A stretch of 64,000 nt of DNA from Kappaphycus alvarezii (lineage: Eukaryota > Rhodophyta > Florideophyceae > Gigartinales > Solieriaceae): contig NADL03000600.1 in the NCBI GenBank assembly GCA_002205965.3, forward strand, positions 248,001 through 312,000, read 5' to 3'. Shown one piece after another: positions 25,741-36,909 of the stretch. Under the pieces are notes generated by a model. That model had not been told where the DNA came from. It saw only the letters and a program-made list of their open reading frames with translations, and did not search any database. The position numbers were made by a program, and so were the translations under genes. How positions within the stretch are numbered: position 1 is the first letter of the stretch; each line of letters starts with the position of its first letter.

Positions 25741-26622
25741 GGACCTTGTACGCACAGAATGGCGTACCCTAATACCACCTCATACTGGGCTTATCCTCCC
25801 CTGATCGCCCCAAAACCAGGCCCCGCCCGCTTTCGATTCACAGTAGACTTGCTTCTAGTCAACAAGTATACTTTTAAGCATAAGTCACCTATGCTGAACA
25901 TCGAGTGAGAGCTTTTGAAGCTATGCAAGTCTCGTTTCTTCGCAACCTTCGATCTATCCCACTGCCATTTTCAGTTCCCCTTAGACGACAATTCGCAAGA
26001 GTTTAAGTCGTTCATCACTCCGAACGGAGTATACAAACCTACTACAGTACTCCATGGCACCACCAATGCGACAACACATCTTAAATCAGCTCTCGCTTCA
26101 GTTTTCCCGCCCCAGCTGTTGAAGACACTTCTTTACTGGCTGACGATTTACTTCTGCACAATCCTACTGTTGATGGCCTTTTAACTGGCATCCAGATTTT
26201 TTCACTCACTTGCGCGAAATTTTCCATCATATTTCACCACAGAAAGTGCATTCTGTTTGCAACCTCCATCCGTTGGTGCGGCAGGGTCGTCTCGGCCGAC
26301 GGCTTTCCCTACGATACAGGACACATCTACGGTTTGGCGAACATGGAAACACCACCTATAGGCGCACATCTACAGAAATTTGTGTGCGCCATGCATTGGG
26401 TGAAGACTTGTGTACCAGCCTTCACCAAACTCATGTCTACCCTACATGCGTTCGTGAAACGAGTCTACGAGACAAGTAGGAAGCGCACAAAACGTGCCGT
26501 TGCATCCTTACATTTGGAAAAGTTGTACTGGTATAACAAGGAACTACCGGCAGTCAACATATGCAAATCAGCACTAGCAATCCTTGTAACCGTTTCACAT
26601 CAAAACGGGACACAGCGATTTT
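25741..26622 (+). pseudogene. Gypsy reverse transcriptase, frameshifted
   Basis: The RT copies the element's RNA into DNA. From 25741 the + strand reads Y-W-A-Y-P-P-L-I and P-K-P-G-P-A-R-F-R-F-T-V-D (finger region with the first catalytic Asp). It continues F-F-A-T-F-D-L-S-H (palm, near 25930), S-F-I-T-P-N-G-V-Y and V-L-H-G-T-T-N-A-T. The Y-W-L-D-D active site near 26135 is destroyed: one base is missing, so the first frame gives Y-W-L-T and the next frame resumes at D-L-L-L-H-N-P. That second frame then runs cleanly through C-I-L-F-A-T-S-I-R-W-C-G and Q-K-F-V-C-A-M-H-W-V-K to a stop at 26622. A TGA also interrupts at about 25906. Family assignment is strong; function is lost. Confidence 0.8.
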
Positions 26623-27130
26623 GAATATTCACAGATGCGTCAGAAGCGCACCGGTCTGGAATCTTCACGCAATTTTCCGTCGAAGATCTCTCTCTGCCTC
26701 ACTAGAAACAACGTCACCACCCACTATTATTTTGCTGCAGTCGTTTCACTGAAACCCATTTAGGGTGTTCTACACTCGAGAAAGAAGGCTACCCCATTAT
26801 GGCAACACTTGAATGCTTTCACTGTCTCACTTCCACCTCGGCTAAATTTGACCTCTTCACCGATCACAAAACCCTGATTTTCATCTATGATCCGCTCTCA
26901 CTCAACCTGTATCTCAGCCAGTCCTCCATACCTAAGGTCCTTCGTTAGTCAGTACGCCTGAGCTCCTATACGTACCATTGTTTCCAAATCTGCGGTGTCG
27001 AAAATGTATGGACCGACATGATGACCTGATGGTCCGCACCTTAACTTTTTCGCTGTCGCATGAAGGTGCACTTTCTTCCGTCAACGGAGACAGATAGTTT
27101 CTGCTACCGCCTGGTAGCGAAGTAGCTGAC
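26623..27130 (+). pseudogene. Gypsy RNase H, decayed
   Basis: Directly after the RT, the + strand reads I-F-T-D-A-S-E (catalytic Asp of the RNase H fold) near 26627. Then come C-S-T-L-E-K-E-G-Y near 26780 (the catalytic Glu position) and D-L-F-T-D-H-K-T-L-I-F near 26851 (second Asp). The tail is recognisable as L-S-Q-S-S-I-P-K-V-L-R then S-S-Y-T-Y-H-C-F-Q-I-C-G. In-frame TAG codons interrupt the frame, including one after L-S-L-P-H and one after K-V-L-R. The order RT then RNase H then integrase is the Ty3/Gypsy arrangement. Confidence 0.7.
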
Positions 27131-27180
27131 CAGCAGCATGCCAAAGATGAGCAATAACACGCCAGACTACTCTGGTATAA

Positions 27181-28061
27181 GATATTTGGAGGACACTAGA
27201 GGGAGCAATTTGGATTCCAGAGAGCGACGAAGATCTCCAACTCCGGCTCTGTATCATCTCCCACGCTGGTCCTCCGTGCCATCAAGGAGCTCGGACCACC
27301 ATGAGAACTCTCAAGAAGCACTACCATGAGAAGACACTGGCAGAGGATATACAAACCTTCGTGAAAGCTTGCATTCACTGCGTCTCTACTCCGGGAGGGG
27401 AGAAAGTATCGCAGGTAGTCTGTCCCGCCTTGCATGGAACAAAGTCCAACGACCTACTACAGTCTGACTACATTGACTTAAGTCAGAGTCGAGCTGGGCC
27501 AAAATACATTCAAACTCTGCGAGACGACCATTGAGCTCGTAATTTGTTCTTCTCCGTATCTACAACCTCGGGAGGCAATGCTGCTTTAGCCATAATCAAC
27601 TGGTGTGCCGCCTTCAACGTTCCTATTGACTCAGTTACTGATGGACCAACTTACTTTCGAAACTAAACTTCCGTTTACATACTAAGTATCTACGATTACC
27701 ACATTTTTTAACACTCCAGTGCTATCCATGGGGCAACGGCGCTATCGAAAGAGTTAAAAAGGAAGTCGTTACAATCTTCCGGGCTTCTGTTTTCGAACTG
27801 CAAATGGACTTCAACGAGTGGCCTGGCCTCTTGCCGGTCATACATAGCACAATCAACGATACACCTTCGTCACAGCGCAACAACATCGCTCCTGTCATTG
27901 CATTTTTGTGGATGAAAGCAACTACACCCATTTATACTTTCCTTCGAACATCTCAGGCCCAATCTCTACCGGTTTCAGACCCACAACTCCAGCGCTGCAT
28001 CAACATAGATGAGCTTCAAATGAAAATGGAAACACTAAACCCGTTTGTCGATGTCGTTGTG
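27181..28061 (+). pseudogene. Gypsy integrase, decayed
   Basis: The integrase inserts element DNA into the chromosome. A zinc-binding H2C2 unit is visible: S-H-A-G, C-H-Q-G, then K-A-C-I-H-C at about 27370. The core follows, with the first Asp in S-D-Y-I-D-L near 27465, the second in V-T-D-G-P-T-Y-F near 27640 and the Glu in G-A-I-E-R-V-K near 27745. It ends with E-W-P-G-L-L-P-V-I and S-S-Q-R-N-N-I-A-P-V, which are typical of this lineage. At least two frame changes and several stops break it, for example TGA near 27531 and TAA near 27665. The last frame, from about 27722 to 28061, is open. Confidence 0.75.
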
Positions 28062-28590
28062 TAACGCAATCTCAAAACGTCGCGTACTCTAGCTACTGAA
28101 AAACTTGCTATGCCGCAAAAACAAACCCAACGATCTAGCCGAGAAATCAGGAACATAACTTGGTATTTGAAGGAGGGGATTGTAGTAGATGAAAGATATC
28201 CACAAAAGCCATGGGCCAGCAACACGCAGAAAATTTGCAGCCACTCTTGAGTGAATAGCACACTTCAGAGCTGAAATGGAGGAGATTCATCAACTATAGA
28301 TGTTAGAGGAAATCACCAAGGATCTCTGCAGCCAACACAGCTTGAAAATGGGCTGATAGTAGGTAGATTAGAATTTGTTCCAAACGCAACTTCCTCACGC
28401 TTCATCGCACCTTCTCGAATATTTAAGACGCGCGGCTCTTTAGTAAATCTTCCGGGGCATCGAAAATCGGACACTTTCGTCTCTATTCGTATTCCTAGTC
28501 TAGTCAAGCCCACTTATCAGTGTCAATATCTACAGTTTAAGTCCCTAACTTGTGTGAAACTGGCGCGGAGGTCATTTTAATTGATAATAG
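28062..28590 (+). pseudogene. Gypsy C-terminal remnant
   Basis: Beyond the last open integrase frame, + strand pieces such as I-T-W-Y-L-K-E-G-I-V-V-D-E and a later hydrophilic frame (about 28330-28560) probably belong to the polyprotein tail. They are too decayed to give a domain. No LTR or polypurine tract could be pinned down. Confidence 0.35.
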
Positions 28591-29398
28591 GGACGCAGAT
28601 TGAGGCCTAACACTCATTGATATGATTTTCTACTCATAGCCCCATTTAACAATCGTCCCTGTACTATTTTGTTACGTTATTTAGGCTTATAACTATCTTT
28701 TTTAGGGATTTCTGTTTCGTTCATGTTAAAGGTATGTTCAGATATGAACCGCTTGGTAGTGCATTTTTCGAATAACAGTTACTTCTAGAGGTGGATTGAG
28801 AGTTGGAACCAAATAGTCTGGACAATACAGGAGGGTACACTTTTGATTTTATTCAATTTTCAACCATGCCAATTAGGGTGCCCCTTCAATTTTAATAGAT
28901 TTTAATGTCGAGTCGCTCACCGAAGTTAACATTGGTAATAAAACACAAGCATCGACGGCGCTTCCCGTCAGGCTCGGAAGTATCGCTCTTTGACCAAAAC
29001 AAACTGTTTTACTTATGTATGTCCTGTAATATTTAAGGCTAGAATGGTCGCGTGCGGAAAGCTGCAAGACAACCCGATAGACTAAGCCGAGCCGTATTCC
29101 CCATTGTTTTGAATCGAGTTCTTCCTATGGTTTCGTCCTGTAGATGAGCAGGGACGAGAGCCGAATCTCGGCCAATTGGTTTGTGCTATACCTAGCACGG
29201 CATACAAGCTTTCCTGTTGTTGTTGTCTTTTTTTGTCGATGGTGGTGATTATGTGCCGGATGCAACGCCAGAACTCCTTTTATCCTGAAAATGTCCCTGC
29301 CAGAGGTGCGCAGTCGGGAGTGAACTACATGAAAAATTACAGTACAGTTGTGTACCATAACTTACAGTATAAAGAACAATAAAATAGCCTAAATTCTA
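28591..29398. other. No gene seen
   Basis: Only short frames on both strands. No repeat or RNA gene was recognised. Confidence 0.4.
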
Positions 29399-29992
29399 TC
29401 AATTCAAATCATCTACCGCAGAGTCCAGTGTCAGCACAATGTGTACGCCATTAGTTTGAACTACTGTAGGTTTACAATGTCTGTTGATGAAACATATTTC
29501 GAATTCTAACACTTTTGTATGGTTCTTGCTGTTGCGGATGCTAGGAGCAGGGTTGTTGCCCGATTCAACGTAAGGAGTGCTTTTCTGCATGCCATGCTGC
29601 CCTACTATGACCACAGTCATGTTCTTTCTCCCTCCCAAGAGAGTATATAATACGCTTTTTGGCCAATTATTCCATTTTTTCAACTTACTTTCAGGTGTGA
29701 AGCAAGTCTCAAAGCTGCCGGAGGAGCATTTGATCTCTTAATTGTCCGTATTGGCCTTAAAAGATGCAAAGCAATGGTATCTCTCTTTTTCCATTAAGAT
29801 TCCGATCCAGTCTTCCTCATTGTCTACAGGGACATTTTGTAGTTTTTCGGGCCCCGCTTGGTTCTGGACAAAGTCAAGGTGTAGCTGTCCCAGCTCCTGA
29901 GAGTGATTGATCTCAGAATGGGCCCTTAATTCTTGGGCATCAAGATTGATCCACTGGATCCTAAAATATTCCACCAGGAAGATCTGGAGCAT
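29399..29992 (-). CDS. Unidentified minus-strand frame broken by one stop
   Basis: Minus-strand frames 29738-29992 (84 codons) and 29399-29683 (94 codons) lie in the same reading frame. A single TAA at about 29738-29740 lies between them, so the combined frame is ~197 codons. The first half is acidic and Gln-rich (F-V-Q-N-Q-A-G-P-E-K-L); the second is mixed (G-G-R-K-N-M-T-V-V-I-V-G-Q-H-G). I recognise no family. Composition is less AT-driven than the neighbouring DNA, and one stop in 197 codons is unusual here, so it may be a recently disabled gene or retroelement gag. A splice-donor-like GTAAGT lies just after the stop. Confidence 0.3.
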
Positions 29993-30690
29993 TCACCTAA
30001 ACTGAGAAGGTTTAAATCCTCCTTCGGATCATAATATGTTTGCATCGAGTATCAAATTGCATACAGTACCTGCAGTCCGCAGAGGGCATCCCGAAATGAC
30101 ACAAAAAATACTGAGTTGGTACAAATTCGAGGATAACAGTGACTGGCTGCCTGTCTGTCTGGCTTTAAATCTCTATGAAGTCCTGAATGGGGTCTGTTAA
30201 ATATTGGAACTCAGATACCGTGTTGTAAGGCATCGTTGGCGACCATTTAGCTTGCGCGCGTGTCTAGTCTATCAACTTCGAGTGAAACCGCGTAGTGTTA
30301 GATCATTGTTCTCTGGTCCGATCAACACTACGCATTTTGATGATGTTTAATAAACGTCCTCCATTCACTTCAATGCTTTCTATTTATGTACATGATTTTA
30401 GTTTAAGTAAATTTCAGATTGTAATGGTTCCACAATTCAGACGAGGCAAGACTCAATGAAGTAAAAAATGCTCTATGTAACATTGTCTTACAACTATATC
30501 ATGTATCTTAATACATGCAGATGTATTTATTCGTATAAATTAACATGCAATGTCTCTTTTCAAGCAAACTGGGACTATCATGTTCCTATATGTGTATCTA
30601 GGATGGCTTGGAACCACATCATACCCATTAAATTGTATTTACATGATAATATAGTAGCAAAAATGATCTTTTCTATACACCTATGCTATA

Positions 30691-30972
30691 ATGCTTAGCT
30701 CTGAGAAAACTGAAGAAATACAGTACATTGCAGTACTAATTTATCAACCGCCAAATGTAAGTAATTTTGATTACTGGTATTCCCTTTATTATAGCGGGGG
30801 AACCAATCAAACACAATACTCTATTGAACCGTCTATTTTAGCATGTAAATGGTTAGAAGTTCATAGAGAGCATCAAAACTTTTCTTTCTTTTATGGTAAT
30901 CAAATCGATCCTGACGTTGAAGAAGAAAGTCAACTATCACTCCTAGTGAAGCGTTTGGTAACGATAAACCCT
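30691..30972 (+). CDS. Unidentified 94-codon ATG frame
   Basis: The frame starts at ATG 30691 and stops at 30973. The product has an aromatic-rich middle (N-F-D-Y-W-Y-S-L-Y-Y) and an acidic stretch (D-P-D-V-E-E-E-S) near the C-terminus. No family is recognised and no neighbour supports it. It may be chance. Confidence 0.2.
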
Positions 30973-30975
30973 TGA

Positions 30976-33190
30976 GACAGGTAATGTCACATGCCTTTTT
31001 ATTTGAAGTGCGATCAGCCCTTATGTTGACTTTCCAGGATAAATGCCACTCACTTTCGCCAAAAAGAAATGCTGTCGACCATGTATGATAGTAATGATTC
31101 TTTACTTTGAGACGAAAATCTACAGTTAGTCTGGATACCAGCTATTTTGAATCTTCCCGGTGTCCGTAAAAAGATTGGAAATTATCTGACTGGACTACTT
31201 GAGCAAATTTTTCCTCGAGGGATCCTATAGCTATACTATACAACTCTCAGATTAAAATCCAGGCCTGCAGTGAACTTAATCCCAAGTCTAGATAGTATAT
31301 TTGTAAATTCTTTAACTTCTGAAACTGATTCATCTTTCGTTCAGCATGTTTCTCCCAAACTACTCAATTATTCTCACCTTTAATCATGAAAACTATGATT
31401 TAGGTTTTCGGCTATAAATCAGGTCAATGATTCACATTTGCACTTTTCAGAAAAAACAATATTAAATAATCAAAAAATAAATTCAGGAAGAAATCTTCTA
31501 TGTTAATCAGTGTAAGATATTTAGAATATTGGTGAGCGAAATTATCTATATGCCTTTTCAAATTCATTTATAAATTACTTTCACCTTACGCGGATTCAAC
31601 AAAGAAACTATTTTTCTGTTTTTTTGTTTTTTATTTATTAGAGTTTCTTTTTTTTATTTTACTGAGTAGGATGCCTTCGCTTCGCATTATCATAAATGTG
31701 CATGTATTGAATTGATCATTTTATAACTTAAATTGCTATAAGCATTCATTTTAAGAATATTGTCCCTTTCATGAAACCCTGGTACCACAGTAATATTTTA
31801 ACACTTTCCACTGCAAATATTTCAGTTTATAGCGGTGGAATAGACGAATAAGAATTTTAAAAGTTTCAGGTCCCTCGTTTCGTTACGCATATATAGTTAA
31901 TTTTACATTGTCCCCACTGAAATTTTATCAGAATAGAAATCATTTCGGAATATATTCTTCGTTCGTAACTACATCTAAAAAGAAATAATATCGTGCATTG
32001 AAGATATTTTACGAGACATAATTGCAAGATACTTATTTGTTTCAATTTTTTTACAATTTATGCGAAATACATATTCTGTCAATTAAGTTAATTTATAAAT
32101 CAGAGAAAACCCGGAACATATTCGAGCCAACTTCCAGATAGCTAGGACTCCCGTAAAATTTGAAACATTTAAAGGTTCGACCATCATCTGTAGATTCTGG
32201 CTTTGCGCCTTAGTCTTCTACTTTGTCCCCTTTTCCGCAAAACATCTTTTCGGTGAATAAAATGACTTAATATTTCCAATAATGAATCCATTCATCTCAT
32301 ATTTGCCTGGATCCGTACTTTCTGATACATAGGACAGAGAATAATTAAAATTTCCTCTCAATTCTTTCCTTTTCAAGAATTTTTCGAATTTTCCTCCTTT
32401 TTTCATGCTTTTCGAATTTTCCTCTTTGCTTTCATGCTTTTCTTCTTTTTTGCCCAATTAATTAGGTACGGAATTGTCCCAGAAAATAATTTATTAAGAA
32501 AGCAATAAGAAGCCTTGGAGGTGTATTTAATTATATTTCATGATTAATTGTCAACCGCGCAGAATTCAGGTGCTCTAAACGCATAATTATTCGTACTTTT
32601 TATCCTTAAATATATCCTTAATGCAAAGTCATGAGACTCCTAATCTTTGCATTACTCTCAATAAACACATACGTGATGAACTTTAACTTTTTTGTATTCT
32701 ATTGCTGACTTTTAGTGACTAGTGAGATCCAAGTACACACTATTGAACAGAGATTCCTATTCTGAACCTGTTCAACTGTATTGGCTCCTGTTATTATCCA
32801 ATGGTAGTTTAAATTTATTCAATGCTTACAATGGTCTACTAGAGGCAAAAATGTGGAAAATGCAGGACTATGTAAAAAATTAATATGCAATTAAATCGGT
32901 ACTTATTTGATATCTTTCTGCATACCTGTCGATATTTGAAAAACGTTTCACGTAGAATCTATTGTAGTAGACCAATTTCATATATAGCTTAAAATTTCTT
33001 GAAGAGCAAACGCAACTGCAGCCTCACAACGGATATGTCGAAAAATTAAGTCATGCAAATATTCCATATTCTAAATTAAAATTCCTTAATTGCAGTAACC
33101 ATCTATGTGCCACTAGAATACGTGGTATGGCACCGCGCCACAAATATTTTGAAAAAACATACGCGGGAAACTGAAGAACATATTCTCAAT
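30976..33190. other. AT-rich stretch with no recognised gene
   Basis: Includes T-rich low-complexity sequence around 31,600-31,660 and a Lys-rich 80-codon minus frame (32218-32457) that lacks an ATG start and is probably chance. Confidence 0.45.
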
Positions 33191-33268
33191 ATAAAAAACC
33201 GACCCATGACGTAATTATAGTAACTAAGTCTTTGGTTATAGTAACTACATCATGGGTCGGTCTTTTAT
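33191..33268. repeat. 34-bp-arm inverted repeat
   Basis: Arms at 33191-33224 and 33235-33268 are imperfect reverse complements, best matched over the outer two thirds (first arm contains ACCGACCCATGA, second TCATGGGTCGGT), with a 10-nt loop. The size and shape suit a foldback or MITE-like element, or a transcript hairpin. No flanking target duplication was obvious. Confidence 0.8.
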
Positions 33269-33269
33269 T

Positions 33270-34650
33270 TATTTGTACGTCCCGTAGGCCTCTCAAACTC
33301 TAAGCTACGGCTTCAATCATTTTATGGCAGCATTGATCACTAAACCAGAGGTCTAAACTCCTCACAAATTATTATCTCCCCATCAGCCGAGTCCTTTCTA
33401 CCGCAAACCGAACATAACTCGCCTTGTCAGCTCTCATTAATCGATGGAACAAACAGACTGCGCTTGCTTGTTAAGGCCCCAGTTGAGCGACAATCTGAAA
33501 CCGACAACTACGTGATCGGTCCTCTTGAGGACTCCGGTAAGGAGAACAGACTTTATTTGTCCAAATCTCACTTCATGTATGAAGCTGGCGGAAGTGAAGC
33601 TACACTGCGAAAGTCTAATTTTAACCCGGAGTAGTTCGAGTACGTATGGGTTTTTTACTGCAGCTACGTGATAGCTCATTACAAAGTGGGGCGAGGCCGA
33701 AAAAGCGAAATAAAATGCATGGACGCGTTCTTTATTATGCTCACAGCTCTAAAAATGGGGCCAGTGGGATTTTCTACCCCTTGTATTCAGGAAAAAGTGT
33801 CCATCGTTTGAAACTTTATTAAACCGATTTGAGAGCATTTTTAGTGATTTTATGTGTGAGTTTCGGGCATAAACCGTAGCAGAGCAGTGTAGAATGGACT
33901 CAACCCTTAGTACACAGATTATACTTCGCCATTTCAAGTACGCACGGTACGCGAAAAATGTAAAGTTTCAGTTGGGATTTAGACTGAGCGGTAATATTCG
34001 AGAGGGCAAGCTAAACTATAGCAGGAAGCACAAACTTAATGGCTTCAAATTTTATTTACCTGTATTACCAAATGGATTGCCTTAGTATTGTTTGCAGTGC
34101 TACCCCGTATCGTTTTCAGAGCTAACTATTCAATGTGAAAATCGCAATTTTCACATTGCTAAAGTGGAGAAGTTGAGGAAAGGGCGCAGAGAAGAGAATC
34201 TTGGGGAGCTGTTTGACAGTATATTATGCTTGCGTCGGTTCTCGCAGATAAGGATATCACGGTATTGCGGATTTTGAACGCAGCATTACACAGAAAAAAC
34301 AGCAGAATGGCAGTTTGACTCAAGAGGAGCAGCATAGGAACCACCAGCTTTATTCCGATCGAATCTTGGTGGAAAATTATGTCTTCATGTTGTCGCAACT
34401 TCAGACTGTGATGTCAGCCAAGTGGAGGTGGGCAGAAGCGAGTTGTGACAGTTACCTCAAAGTTTGCCTTACGCTGACGAACATTCACATTCTTTTGCAC
34501 CCTCTGCATAGTGAAGACTTGACCGCCCACCGCCATTTCGGGAATTCCTTTCTTTAGATCGGCGCCAGGGATTCCCCCAAGCGCAAAAGGACTCAAGAGA
34601 ATTAGAGGCGTAATCACAGGGCAAAGATGGATTTGAAGTTTCGCTTCGCT
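33270..34650. other. Short frames only
   Basis: Short, mostly chance frames on both strands. Part of the lower-strand sequence near 34.4-34.65 kb may be the outermost tail of the neighbouring non-LTR element, but I cannot show it. Confidence 0.3.
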
Positions 34651-34699
34651 TCCAATTCGATCATTGGCCGGCAATTGAGTTTCAGAATTTGAAGCTTCT

Positions 34700-36332
34700 G
34701 CGTCTGTGATATGTTTAATTACATTGGGTAGGGCGGGATCGCTTTGACGAGTAAAGAAGGGATTACGAACAGCTCTTAGTACCTCGCTTAACGCCCATAG
34801 TTGTCATCTGAGAGGGTGGGATGAACTCAGTTTCGTAGGCTACCGAGGGGGGCGACAGCGTAGCGTGCACGTCTTCGGACCTCTTAATGATGGCATCCGC
34901 TGGACACACGTTCAGTCTGGGTAGAAGTTGTTGAACCTCGCACAGGACGCCGATTTCCGCGGTTGAAACCAGTTCTTTGCCGAGCAGACCTCACACGGCT
35001 TTGTGGTGGTTTTCCCGACCAAGGCCTTTGTTGACATGGTCAGAAGCGTGGAACCCGAGGTCTTTTATGAGTCTGCTGTACTTTGCGCATCGCAGGGTCT
35101 TGCTTTCGTCGAAAAGGAGTACTCCCATGTGGCGGCGCAGCATGACGGACCACATTGCACCGGACGTGCGGCGGTCTGCGGACGGGTGAGCTATAAGGAA
35201 GTATGCAGCGCATGTTTCCAGATAGGCGTGCCGGTGAATTCGTCGCAGTATCTCCTAATTGGAGTGCTAGTAGTGCCGTGGGTATCGCTTTCAGTCATCT
35301 TCTTTCGAGAACCATTTTGATACTTAGTCGCACAACGCAAGATATAATAAATTATAGGTGCTATCGGCGGTGGCGGCCATGGTGGCGGCTGACATGGATT
35401 CTAAAAAGGTATTTTACTAAGCCTTTAAATACGGGTGGAGGAGAGCTTAGAGCTTTCTGTATCGGTAAAGATGCGCACCAGGGTCACCGGTGTCTTGGCG
35501 CGTAACGTGGTCTGAATGGATGCGAATGGCGACGACGTATGCGGCAAGATTCAGCATTGTCAGCAGTGTGAACTGGTGGAAAGTGTGCCGTAGGGGAAGG
35601 GTCTCCTGTTGTCAAGTTGCCTCGGTTATGGAGGCCTTATTACCTTTGGAGTAATGTTCCATGTGATGATCATAGAATGGCCGTGCAAGGTCGTTTATCA
35701 TGCTCGGAGGAGCTATCTTTGCCAGGCGTTGGATTTTGCATCCCGCGGCGCTTAATTGATGTAGATAGAACCGAATGCGTGCGTCTCCAATGTCGTCTAC
35801 GAGGGAAAAACTGTTTTCGCACGCTTGCAGTTTTTCTTCCAGGAAGCACTGCCTGAAGTGGGATCTCAGGAGCCGAGAAGGTCGAGACCCTTTTCGGAAA
35901 CATTCCCGGCGGGGAGGCGGTAAAATAGTGACATTGTTCCAGGTAATACCCTGTGGGGCCAGAATAGGAGTTTTTGTGCGGTTTTAAATAAATGTCACAG
36001 TAGAGTCCTCTCTAACAAATAATGTCGACCGCCTTGTCAAGTTCGGCGTGCATACCTATTAGGGTGCATTCATCAGCGTACTATCGGTTGAAAGTCAGTT
36101 TTGTGGCGTGGAATATTTCCTCTGCGACAGGGTGTGCGACCACTACGTACATGAGGTTGCTGGACGTGTCTACTTTCTGCATTCCTTTCTGGCTGGGTAT
36201 GTCCTCGGAGCCCGCTATAGGCTGGATAAGTGATGGTTTGCTGCGGGCGTATACCATGCTGAGAAAGCGGCAGGCTGACAGGACTCGGGTCGGCAGCATG
36301 TTAATCATGTGCAGTCTCGAGAGTGAATTAAA
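34700..36332 (-). pseudogene. Non-LTR reverse transcriptase, 3' half
   Basis: Reading the minus strand downwards from the Copia boundary at 36332, I find R-F-L-S-M-V-Y-A-R-S (RT palm, after the Q-G-D-P-type region). The catalytic triplet follows as Y-A-D-E-C-T-L-I-G near 36,060-36,079; the second catalytic Asp is Glu, and a TAG immediately precedes it. Then comes D-K-A-V-D-I-I, and a long open stretch near 35.8 kb containing F-S-L-V-D-D-I-G-D-A-R-I-R-F-Y-L. Further down are a segment opening R-R-T-S-G-A-M-W and another, L-P-R-L-N-V-C-P-A-D, resembling the C-terminal Cys/His region of protist and algal LINE proteins. Stops and frame changes are frequent. This half continues in the piece at 42673-43690. 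Confidence 0.65.
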
Positions 36333-36773
36333 TGATGGGCAGAACGAGAGAGAGAGAGCGAGGGAGCCAGACAGGACTGAGAGAGAGAGAGTGGCAGAGC
36401 AGGAGAGAGAGAGAGAAGGGTAGAAAGAGTGAGGGACCGAGAAGGAGAGATGAGGGAGGAGAAGGTGGTAAGGAACTTTACTCAGGTAGAAGATGAAGGG
36501 AGACCAGGGCTTATATAGACTTTAAGGCGAGTCGACTGATGCTTTATGTTGATCGAAGGAAGTTTCCAGAAGACGTGTTGACGGCGATGAGTGTCTAACC
36601 GTAAACTTGCTTGAGCTGACCGAAAGTAGATCAGCTCAAGGTTACAGCACTGCACAGCGCATAAACATAACGGTCAAGTTCCAGGTTGAGCGGTAAAGTA
36701 CATTAAACACTGTAATCCTCTTTGCGACTTGTCAGCTGTCAGAAAAAGATAAAGAAGTGAAATTTCACTAACA
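36333..36773 (-). repeat. Copia-1 3' LTR
   Basis: On the minus strand the LTR begins TGTTAGTGAAATTTCAC at 36773 and ends CCATCA at 36333. It contains a GA-microsatellite near one end, a TATATA stretch at about 36512 and a perfect 10-bp-arm hairpin at 36610-36640. It is preceded on the element side by the purine-rich tract at about 36774-36783. Paired with 42233-42672. Confidence 0.9.
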
Positions 36774-36785
36774 CGCCCCCTAAAA
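36774..36785 (-). promoter_or_regulatory. Copia-1 polypurine tract
   Basis: Minus strand reads TTTTAGGGGGCG immediately before the TGTTAG start of the 3' LTR. That is the position and composition of the plus-strand primer site of LTR retrotransposons. Confidence 0.7.
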
Positions 36786-36909
36786 CTATAATTAACCTCA
36801 GCAGCGCCCCCTCGATCTGAAAACAATGAAATAATATCTTCAAATACCAGGAGGAAAATTGCCAAACTCACTTCAAAGCCCACAAACTTGAGTCGTAGCA
36901 AAGGTTTCG

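Noticed and set aside
36345-36420. Charged R-E-R-E-type repeat domain
   Set aside because: It is a GAGAGA microsatellite within the Copia-1 LTR, repeated at 42244-42320, not a protein domain.
35003-36423. + strand frames near 35-36.4 kb
   Set aside because: The minus strand has RT motifs here, and the + frame at 36022-36423 ends in the purine microsatellite of the LTR, giving an artificial Arg/Glu repeat.
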